Origin: RBG-16-42-24 sp964396785
GTDB taxonomy: Bacteria > Patescibacteriota > Microgenomatia > UBA8517
Direction: 5' to 3'
Length of the DNA: 14,134 nucleotides
Assembly: GCA_964396785.1 (NCBI GenBank)
Contig: CAYNFU010000019.1
Span: 1-14,134 of the forward strand
The notes beneath the pieces are model-generated. The model saw only the letters and a list, made by a program, of their open reading frames with translations. It ran no database searches and was not told where the DNA came from. Positions 1 through 5,619 of this stretch are shown here, one piece after another (within the stretch, counting starts at the first letter, position 1; each line of letters starts with the position of its first letter). Position numbers and translations under genes: made by a program.

Positions 1-44
1 GTATATAGTGTTAAGTACTCATCTTCGACCAAAAAGTGAAGATT

Positions 45-53
45 TGGTAAAAT
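45..53 (+). promoter_or_regulatory. Extended -10 promoter of the 61-642 gene
   Basis: TGG followed by TAAAAT (hexamer at 48-53) matches an extended -10 element. Only 7 nt separate it from the ATG at 61, so transcription should begin at or within a base or two of the start codon. No good -35 hexamer is visible 16-18 nt upstream, which is tolerable with an extended -10. Confidence 0.5.
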
Positions 54-60
54 AAGTATT

Positions 61-642
61 ATGAAAACAATCAAGGAGCAAGGAAATCTTCCGACAAACC
101 GTTTTGAAGCTAAACTGCTTAAAATCGGCTCATGGACCCTTCTTAGGCTACCTAAGAGCGCAAGCGCGAAGCTCCCATCACGAGGCATGACGATGGTTAA
201 GGGAACCATCAATGGTTTCCGCTTTCAGGCCGCGCTCGAACCAGACGGTAAGGGAAGCCACTGGTTCAGGCTCGACAAAACCATGCGCGAAGCCGCTGGA
301 GCAGACTCAGGCGACACTGTAATGCTGGCGGTTGAGCCGGTTAGGCAATGGCCGGAACCAAATGTACCAACAGATTTGAAGAACGCCATCGCGGTCGTCC
401 CACAGGCACACACCCTATGGATGGAAATCACTCCAATCGCGCGCTGGGATTGGATCCGCTGGATAGGTTCAACCAGACAACCGGAAACGCGTAGGCGACG
501 GATCGAGAACGCATTCGCGATGCTCAAGTCCGGAAAGCGAAGACCATGTTGTTTCAACCGTACCGTATGTACAGAACCCTATGTATCGAATAATGGGATA
601 CTCCTCGAGCCGACCCAAACCTCGGAAGCGAAAGCAAAATAA
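61..642 (+). CDS. DUF1905 / YdeI (OmpD-associated) family protein
   Basis: This 193-residue soluble protein has the two-part layout of a DUF1905 domain (about residues 18-93, a small beta-rich fold) followed by a YdeI/OmpD-associated ('bacteriocin-protection') C-terminal region (about 104-165). The strongest mark is the conserved tail GKRRPCCF at 158-165, preceded by the arginine-rich helix RRRRIENAF that is typical of the family. The family's biochemical role is poorly defined; links to resistance against antimicrobial peptides are genetic, and no catalytic residues are established. No signal peptide or membrane segment is seen. The ATG at 61 is supported by a -10 element ending 7 nt upstream. 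Base composition is odd: 36 of 60 bases at 241-300 are G or C, against 16 of 60 at 901-960 in the next gene, which suggests horizontal acquisition. Family call is fairly sure; function is unknown. Confidence 0.75.
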   Translation: MKTIKEQGNLPTNRFEAKLLKIGSWTLLRLPKSASAKLPSRGMTMVKGTINGFRFQAALEPDGKGSHWFRLDKTMREAAGADSGDTVMLAVEPVRQWPEPNVPTDLKNAIAVVPQAHTLWMEITPIARWDWIRWIGSTRQPETRRRRIENAFAMLKSGKRRPCCFNRTVCTEPYVSNNGILLEPTQTSEAKAK

Positions 643-697
643 ATGAAGCCAAAAGAGCTATAAAATAAAATTACCATAATTCTTCAGTTTATTAGAC

Positions 698-703
698 TAT
701 AAT
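698..703 (+). promoter_or_regulatory. Consensus -10 (TATAAT) of the transporter gene
   Basis: A perfect TATAAT lies 8 nt before the ATG at 712, so the predicted mRNA has essentially no 5' leader. The -35 region is weak (CATAAT at a 17-nt spacing). The element sits in the AT-rich 69-bp gap after the preceding gene. No terminator hairpin is visible in that gap. Confidence 0.55.
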
Positions 704-711
704 TCTTTTAT

Positions 712-1608
712 ATGCCTTGGTATTTCTTCGCCGCAGCCCCCATGTTTCTTTATGGAGTATCAAACTTCGTTGATAAGTTTTTGATTGAAAAGAAAATAAA
801 GGATCCTCTGGCTATGGTTACGCTTTCAGGTTTGGTGACGGGCTTTTTGGGATTAGTAATTGGCTTCATTAGCGGTTTTCGTTACCTTGGAGAATCACAA
901 ACGGTTCTTATGTTAATGGCGGGAATATTTCTAATTTTTTATTTGATTCCTTATTATAAGGCTCTTAAATTAGACGACGTTTCAAGAGTAGCACCACTAT
1001 TTCAATTTATTCCTGTATTTACTTTAATTCTTTCTACAGTATTTCTAAAAGAAACTCTTTCGACCAGGCAGACTGTAGGTCTAGTTCTCGTTGTAGTAGC
1101 AGGAATAATTTTGTCGGCCGAGAGGCTTGAGAGTAAGTTATTTCGTCCGAGAAAAGCTATGTGGTTAATGATTCTATCCAGCTTTATGTATTCTTGTGTT
1201 CTTATCCTTTTCAGATTTGTTGTCAGAGAGGCTGGATACTGGACCACTCTCTCATGGCAATATATAGGAATCGGCGTTGGGGCCATATCACTTCTTTTAT
1301 TGGGGAGAATAAGAAAATCCATCAAAGAAGGAGTGGGGCAACTTAAGTCGTCCCTACCCCTAATTTCCGCAAATAATGGTATTGCATTGGTAGCGGATAT
1401 GTCTGGTTCGTACGCAATTTCTCTAGTGGCTGTTCCTTTGGTAACTATCATTGGAGGAATACAACCTTTGATTGTTCTAGTTTACGGTTTAGTTTTGTCC
1501 CTTTGGTTTCCGAAGATTATTAAGGAGGATATAAGAAAACCTACAATAATTCAGAAAGTAGCCTCAATAATATTTATTTTTATAGGGCTTTATCTAGCCT
1601 ATACCTAA
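712..1608 (+). CDS. EamA/DMT-superfamily membrane transporter
   Basis: This 298-residue, strongly hydrophobic protein has about ten predicted membrane helices arranged as two EamA repeats (roughly residues 3-136 and 150-297), the standard length and layout of drug/metabolite transporters. Each repeat ends in the family pattern. In the first, a proline-containing helix (95-112) is followed by LKET (112-115), a Q-x2-G turn and a final glycine-rich helix (120-135). In the second, a glycine/proline-containing helix around 241-263 leads to a last helix at 281-297. Such proteins export or import small metabolites, amino acids or drugs; the substrate cannot be told from sequence. The gene has its own -10 element and converges on the next gene with only 15 bp between stop codons. 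Family is confident, substrate unknown. Confidence 0.85.
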   Translation: MPWYFFAAAPMFLYGVSNFVDKFLIEKKIKDPLAMVTLSGLVTGFLGLVIGFISGFRYLGESQTVLMLMAGIFLIFYLIPYYKALKLDDVSRVAPLFQFIPVFTLILSTVFLKETLSTRQTVGLVLVVVAGIILSAERLESKLFRPRKAMWLMILSSFMYSCVLILFRFVVREAGYWTTLSWQYIGIGVGAISLLLLGRIRKSIKEGVGQLKSSLPLISANNGIALVADMSGSYAISLVAVPLVTIIGGIQPLIVLVYGLVLSLWFPKIIKEDIRKPTIIQKVASIIFIFIGLYLAYT

Positions 1609-1623
1609 TAGATATGGTACTCG

Positions 1624-2166
1624 TTACCTACCGGGCATTCCTTCTTCCCAGGTCAAATAAAGTTTTTGCTTTTCTACGTCGTAGGCAACTACTCGATAGT
1701 CAAGAGGTTGGAAAAATAAGTCTCCTGAAACTTTCTCTCTAAGTGTGGTTCTCAGATAATAATCGCTCCTTTTTATTACGAGGGGTCCATACACTTCAAA
1801 GTCTTGAGTTGTCACAGGAGTAATGGTCAAGTAAAGGCCTGGTTGGATAGATACTGGTAGATGCATTCCTTGTATGACTTTAGTTTCTTTTACTATTTCT
1901 ATATCCGTACCATTGACTTCCTCATTTAGAACTTCTTGGACCTGAGTAGAATTATCTGTTGAAGCCTGGTAGATATTTCCAGAAACTAAACCCACATTTA
2001 GAGGTTCATAATCTTGGTCACCAACTCTGCCCCAAGCTTGATGAAACTCCTCAGGTTTTGTCTCACTTTCAACCACAGGCTCATGATTTTGATCACCAAT
2101 TCTACCTAGAGCTTGGCGAAGTTCCCCAAGTCTTTGTTCAGTTTCGACTTCTGGTTTTTGTGACAT
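1624..2166 (-). CDS. Hypothetical protein with an N-terminal internal duplication
   Basis: I do not recognise this 180-residue acidic protein. It has no signal peptide or membrane helix. The first 56 residues contain two copies of a roughly 22-residue unit offset by 25 residues: one at about 10-31 (core QALGRIGDQNHEP) and one at about 35-56 (core QAWGRVGDQDYEP). A linker of about 55 residues, rich in T, E, N and V, leads to a C-terminal part (about 107-180) that looks like a compact beta-rich domain with many aromatic residues. The gene is monocistronic with its own promoter and a roughly 50-nt leader, and its end faces the transporter gene. A reading frame of this length, a good promoter and amino-acid-level conservation between the repeat copies make it a real gene. 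The N-terminal repeats could be short binding motifs; this is a guess. Confidence 0.65.
   Translation of the reverse strand: MSQKPEVETEQRLGELRQALGRIGDQNHEPVVESETKPEEFHQAWGRVGDQDYEPLNVGLVSGNIYQASTDNSTQVQEVLNEEVNGTDIEIVKETKVIQGMHLPVSIQPGLYLTITPVTTQDFEVYGPLVIKRSDYYLRTTLREKVSGDLFFQPLDYRVVAYDVEKQKLYLTWEEGMPGR
2002..2139 (-). repeat. Imperfect 75-bp-period tandem duplication in the 1624-2166 gene
   Basis: The stretch beginning at 2002 aligns without gaps to the stretch beginning at 2077; I count 36 identities in the first 50 aligned bases, and similarity continues to about 2064/2139. The period is 75 bp, exactly 25 codons, so the frame is kept. Divergence at many third positions while the encoded core stays alike (GR-I/V-GDQ-x2-EP) suggests an old duplication kept under protein-level selection. 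Confidence 0.75.
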
Positions 2167-2222
2167 AATTTTCTGAATGGTAATTGCGGGACTTAGACAG
2201 CCGCTTTAAGAAGGAAGGGGGT

Positions 2223-2252
2223 AGTATAGCAGATTAGTCAAGTAGAACTCAA
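2223..2252 (-). promoter_or_regulatory. Promoter of the 1624-2166 gene
   Basis: Read on the minus strand: TTGAGT (2252-2247), an 18-nt spacer, then TATACT (2228-2223) preceded by TGC, giving an extended -10. Transcription should start near 2216, leaving a leader of about 50 nt before the ATG at 2166. This is one of the few promoters here with a real leader. Confidence 0.55.
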
Positions 2253-2260
2253 ATAAAGGG

Positions 2261-3586
2261 TTATTTTCTTTCGATGTCGTAGCTTATTGGGTGGTATAGA
2301 AATACCGCCGGTGCGTCCTCAAGAAGGAATCTTTGAAAATCAAGATAAATTGTACGTCTTTCCTCAAGCGAAAGCTCTGTTCGACCTGACTCAAGCAGCT
2401 TATCAATCCTGGCATCCTGATATTTGGATACGTTACTTCCCAACTGTGTTGAATGCCAAACCGAGTATTGATCCGGGTCCATTGGAATTTCATATATGGC
2501 AAGAAGTGCCTGATATTCGTTGGGCACTCCTGATGAGACCTGTAAGGACGTTTTAACCCCCGCCTCCTCCCAACCCCTAGCGATAGATTCGGCTTGTTCA
2601 AGGAGAATTGGGGAGGTAACGAGCTTTATTGTAAGGTTATTTAGGAATTCCTCTGGCAAATCTTCTAAAAGCTCCTTTGCGCGCTCTTTATCAAAATCGT
2701 AGGGCTTAACCTGGGGGTTAAAAGCCCATGAGGTAGGGGCAATTGGAGATAGGGCTCGCACGCCGGGAAGTTTCTCTTTATCTATGGCGTAGGATAAGGC
2801 CTGCCTTAAGTTTTTGTTGTCTTTAAACATTTCATCCTGCATATTGAAAAATAGGACCACTTCTTTTTGGGTGTCAACTGTTTCATGAACAATGGTATTT
2901 TTCCACGATTCAAAAGGCATTGGATTAAATATTCCGGCAAGCTTATCTACCTCCCCCAGTTTATAGGCGAGTTTCGCTCTTTCCTCAGTTGGATAAAATT
3001 TAAATATTTTTTTGTCCTTATTTTTAGAAATAATAATCAATTTTTGTAAGTACCCTCCCGCAATTGAAACAGAATCTACTTTCCAATCCCCCGTTCCTAA
3101 TAAGCCTTTCTTAAATGTAGGTCTTGAGACAATCGAGGGGAAAAGAGAAAAAGGGGTTTCTAGCCGAAAAACAATGGTATGAGCATCGGGAGTTTCAATT
3201 GAGACGTCCGTGTATTCATAATCTAAGTCAAAGCTCTCTACCCTTTCCCCGTCCTGCCAAGCTATATCGGCTCTCAGGTGAAATATCCAAGTTTTACCTT
3301 TATCCGGGCTTTCCCAGCTTTGAGCTAGATTGGGTAAAACGGTTCCATCGGTGTCGAGGCGAGTTAAACCGTCCCCAACCCCCTCAAGAATACTATCCGG
3401 TAAACTCTCAACCTTAAATCTACCCGTGATACCTACTCTATCTAGATCTTTGCCAAAGATAATAGGAATTGCCCAAGAAGAGACGATAAAAAAGGCTACC
3501 CCCAAGATAAGTCCAGCCAAAAGTAAAAACTTAAATCTAAACCCAAATGCTACTATGAGTCGTAGAATGTAGCGGAGTGTAAGCAT
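2261..3586 (-). CDS. Membrane-anchored family 5 (peptide/oligopeptide-type) solute-binding protein
   Basis: This 441-residue protein has a short positively charged N-terminus and one membrane helix (about 18-41), then an SBP_bac_5-type domain. Matching family blocks are GLTRLDTDG-x-VLPNLA-x-SWE (73-92), the TW-x-FHLR-x-DI-x-WQDGE segment (99-114), the GTGDWKV turn (164-170), GEVD (211-214) and the hinge block NLRQALSYAIDKEKL (259-273). The family captures peptides or other small solutes outside the membrane for an ABC permease. The helix has no lipobox cysteine, so the protein is probably held by an uncleaved anchor. It is shorter than many family members (often 500 or more); the loop after DGE is reduced, with DLDYEYTDV running almost directly into the next strand. 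The start is 6 bp after the secG stop, indicating co-transcription. No permease or ATPase gene is in the window. Ligand unknown. Confidence 0.85.
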   Translation of the reverse strand: MLTLRYILRLIVAFGFRFKFLLLAGLILGVAFFIVSSWAIPIIFGKDLDRVGITGRFKVESLPDSILEGVGDGLTRLDTDGTVLPNLAQSWESPDKGKTWIFHLRADIAWQDGERVESFDLDYEYTDVSIETPDAHTIVFRLETPFSLFPSIVSRPTFKKGLLGTGDWKVDSVSIAGGYLQKLIIISKNKDKKIFKFYPTEERAKLAYKLGEVDKLAGIFNPMPFESWKNTIVHETVDTQKEVVLFFNMQDEMFKDNKNLRQALSYAIDKEKLPGVRALSPIAPTSWAFNPQVKPYDFDKERAKELLEDLPEEFLNNLTIKLVTSPILLEQAESIARGWEEAGVKTSLQVSSGVPNEYQALLAIYEIPMDPDQYSVWHSTQLGSNVSKYQDARIDKLLESGRTELSLEERRTIYLDFQRFLLEDAPAVFLYHPISYDIERK

Positions 3587-3592
3587 TATTTT

Positions 3593-3802
3593 CTATGCCA
3601 GAGACGTAAGCGACACAAGAATAAACAGCGCGGAAATAAAGAAGGTAGAACGAAATATAAGCTTCTCAAGTCCACGCCTTGAAAAAGAAGTGGAGGATGC
3701 CGCCCAACCCCTTGCGAGTCCGGTGCCCCTCGCCTGAATAAGAACTAAAGCGATAAGGACGCTTGCAATTACAATTTGAGCTAGAAGTAGTACATCTTGC
3801 AT
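3593..3802 (-). CDS. secG: Preprotein translocase subunit SecG
   Basis: This 69-residue protein has two membrane helices (about 4-22 and 48-68) joined by a polar glycine/serine-rich loop. The first helix ends in the family signature LVLIQARGTGLA (20-31), equivalent to the LLQ-x-GKG-x-G block of SecG, and is followed by a small-residue stretch (AASSTS) before the second helix. SecG is the small accessory subunit of the SecYEG channel and assists SecA-driven protein export. Length is normal for the family. The start codon lies 6 nt after a good promoter, so this gene probably heads a two-gene unit with the solute-binding protein, itself a Sec substrate. secY and secE are not in the window, which is usual because they sit elsewhere. 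Confidence 0.85.
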   Translation of the reverse strand: MQDVLLLAQIVIASVLIALVLIQARGTGLARGWAASSTSFSRRGLEKLIFRSTFFISALFILVSLTSLA

Positions 3803-3808
3803 GGCACT

Positions 3809-3837
3809 AGTATACCAGCAATTTAATGAACCCCCAA
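3809..3837 (-). promoter_or_regulatory. secG promoter
   Basis: Read on the minus strand: TTGGGG (3837-3832), a 17-nt spacer, then TATACT (3814-3809) preceded by TGG as an extended -10. The hexamer ends 6 nt before the ATG at 3802, so the start codon falls where the first transcribed base is expected: a predicted leaderless mRNA. Confidence 0.6.
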
Positions 3838-3844
3838 GTGAAAC

Positions 3845-4246
3845 TTACTTTATGAGCAAGGAAATTATTGCGGAAAGAAATGAGAGAATGAATGAAATTG
3901 CAACGAATGCCAGAAATCCACTAAGAGCGATTGTTGGAATATCGAACCATTTGCCGGAAAACCCAGCAAAGTAAAATCCCTCAATGATAAATCCGGGTAC
4001 GACTAGGGTCACAATATAAAGAGCAATGGCGGAAGAAGCCCACTTAAAAAGATTAAAAGTAATTAAGTTAATTGGCAGAAGGAGAATATTGATGATTGGA
4101 CGAACAACCACGCTTGCAAGGCTTAGTCCCAGTCCGGCCAAAAGAAGCGTAAAGAGGCCATTTTGCAGGATTATCCCGGTAGTTGAATTTGCAATAATAT
4201 AAAGAGATAGAGTATCGACGACAAAAAAGCGCAGGATTTTCTTCAC
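3845..4246 (-). CDS. PF04020-type small membrane protein (YvlD / 'phage holin family 4')
   Basis: This 133-residue, very hydrophobic protein has four predicted membrane segments (about 7-24, 31-56, 60-84 and 106-131). The block VVRPIINILLLPINLITFNL (47-66) is the hallmark of this family, usually seen as RPIL-x-LLTLPLNILT-x-G. Although often labelled a phage holin, the family is a common chromosomal membrane protein of unknown function, and nothing nearby is phage-like. In Bacillus, the relative YvlD belongs to an envelope-stress gene set. The start is GTG at 4246, favoured because a TTGACA promoter ends 9 nt upstream and the MKKILRF N-terminus suits a membrane protein. The gene lies 47 bp after uvrC, so it could also be read through from the uvr operon. 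Confidence 0.75.
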   Translation of the reverse strand: MKKILRFFVVDTLSLYIIANSTTGIILQNGLFTLLLAGLGLSLASVVVRPIINILLLPINLITFNLFKWASSAIALYIVTLVVPGFIIEGFYFAGFSGKWFDIPTIALSGFLAFVAISFILSFLSAIISLLIK

Positions 4247-4255
4247 CTTAGTTTA

Positions 4256-4284
4256 AGTATCGACGGGGAGTTTGCCCTTGTCAA
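4256..4284 (-). promoter_or_regulatory. Promoter of the PF04020-type gene
   Basis: Read on the minus strand: a perfect TTGACA (4284-4279), a 17-nt spacer, then GATACT (4261-4256). The -10 ends 9 nt before the GTG at 4246, giving at most a few nucleotides of leader. It lies in the 47-bp gap after uvrC and would give this gene expression independent of the uvr genes. Confidence 0.6.
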
Positions 4285-4293
4285 GCAATTTAT

Positions 4294-5619
4294 TTAAGAA
4301 AGTGTCTTAGAGACGAGCTTATGGTGATATCTCCTGGCGAATCTATGCGCCTCGTCCCTTAATCTTGAAATTAACGATAGAATATGACCAGGCTCGAGTA
4401 TTATTTCAACGAAAGTATTGGTTGCATACTTTTTTTTAGGAATAACGAGCGCTTCTCTCCTTTTTGAAATGCCGATAACGGGTATACCTTCTTTCTCAAA
4501 AGTATTTCTAAATATTGACACCTGTCCCTTTCCGCCGTCCACAACAATAAGGTCGGGCTTTCCCCAGGATTTTAGGTAATTGATTCTTCTTTTTGCCACC
4601 TCGGAAAGAGCGCTTATGTCGTCGAAGGCTTTTGCGCGCCTAATCCTAAAATGGCGGTATAAGGATGGGTCTTTTGCCCCATTGATAAAGGTCACCATCG
4701 AGGCCGTGGGGTTGGTACCAGCAAGATGGGCAATGTCGTAGCATTCAATCCTAGAAAGTTTTGAGCTTTGGATAGCATTTTTTTCAAGTAAAACCTTTAG
4801 AGATTGAAGTTCCTTTCCCCTTATATCCTCGGCCAAGTTGGGATTTTTTAAAAATTCCCCCACATCGGTTATGGGTTGGGTTATATAGGCAAATTTATTG
4901 ATTGCTTCTCTATACCCTAAAGCTTCTTCATAATTTTCTAGAAAAGAAGCCCTTTTCATATTTTTTCTCAAATCCTTTTTGACCCGTTCGACTTTTCCAG
5001 AAAGGACTTCCTTTAAGTAACGAATGTTTGCTAAGTACCTTCTTCTTAGAGCTTTTTTTTCTTTAGGACTTTTTTCGTTTTCGATTTCATTTGGACATGG
5101 ATTACAGAGGCCAATGTGAGCATAGATGCATTTTCTTTTGCCCAATTTATGCTCCGCAAAAGGGAAAATTCTTCTTAAGCTTTTAAGGACGAAACGAACA
5201 TTGTTTGACGAAGGAAATGGGCCGTATGAAGCCTTAGTTCCCTTTTTTAATTGGTCTACCCTTGCGGTTAAAACCGCTGGATAGTAATCGTCGGTTATTT
5301 TAATATAAAGCGGGCTTTTGTCGTCTTTTAGGGCAGAGTTATAATGAGGCTTAAAAAGCTTGACCATGCGAGCTTCCAAAAGGAGGGCCTCAAGCTCCGA
5401 AGTGACTGGGATGTATGAGATAAAATTAGCGGATGCAAGCATTCTTGAAGTTTTGGGAAGTAGATCCGCTGCAAAATAGGAAGAGACTCTGTTTCTTAGA
5501 TTTATGGCTTTACCTACATAAAGAGGGGTACCCTTTCGCCAAAAAACATAAATCCCAGGTTCTTGGGGAAGTCTTTTATAAACCCTGGCTTCTAGCTTTA
5601 TTTTTCTTAAGTTTTTCAT
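4294..5619 (-). CDS. uvrC: Excinuclease UvrC, short form lacking the C-terminal HhH domain
   Basis: UvrC makes both incisions around a lesion handed over by UvrA and UvrB. Domains in order: GIY-YIG nuclease (about 14-95; GIY 22-24, YVGKA 34-38, ELEALLLE around the catalytic glutamate at 75-82, LKDDKSP 97-103), a cysteine segment (C164, C172, C175), a UVR-type UvrB-contact helix pair (about 222-245, FLENYEEALGYREAI), and the RNase H-like endonuclease with its D-D-H set at D295 (ECYD), D361 (VVDGG) and H425 (DEAHRFA). The protein stops at 441, where usual homologues of about 600 residues continue into tandem helix-hairpin-helix motifs that bind DNA. The cysteine pattern is also altered: three cysteines spaced C-x7-C-x2-C, with the first expected one absent. 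The ATG overlaps the 3' end of the transglutaminase gene by 44 bp; no Shine-Dalgarno is visible, so translation is probably coupled. Confidence 0.92.
   Translation of the reverse strand: MKNLRKIKLEARVYKRLPQEPGIYVFWRKGTPLYVGKAINLRNRVSSYFAADLLPKTSRMLASANFISYIPVTSELEALLLEARMVKLFKPHYNSALKDDKSPLYIKITDDYYPAVLTARVDQLKKGTKASYGPFPSSNNVRFVLKSLRRIFPFAEHKLGKRKCIYAHIGLCNPCPNEIENEKSPKEKKALRRRYLANIRYLKEVLSGKVERVKKDLRKNMKRASFLENYEEALGYREAINKFAYITQPITDVGEFLKNPNLAEDIRGKELQSLKVLLEKNAIQSSKLSRIECYDIAHLAGTNPTASMVTFINGAKDPSLYRHFRIRRAKAFDDISALSEVAKRRINYLKSWGKPDLIVVDGGKGQVSIFRNTFEKEGIPVIGISKRREALVIPKKKYATNTFVEIILEPGHILSLISRLRDEAHRFARRYHHKLVSKTLS

Noticed and set aside
1002..1451. Open frame of 149 codons on the minus strand inside the transporter gene
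   Set aside because: It is the shadow of a well-supported membrane protein and its translation shows no family features.
1616..1628. GGTA-N5-TACC inverted repeat between the convergent genes as a terminator
   Set aside because: The stem is only 4 bp, with no U run on either side.
2167..2222. A riboswitch or structured leader before the 1624-2166 gene
   Set aside because: Only a 4-bp GCGG/CCGC pairing is visible; no known riboswitch core is recognisable.
3845..4246. Prophage remnant, because the family is often named 'phage holin'
   Set aside because: The family is a widespread chromosomal membrane protein and no endolysin, integrase or structural phage gene is nearby.
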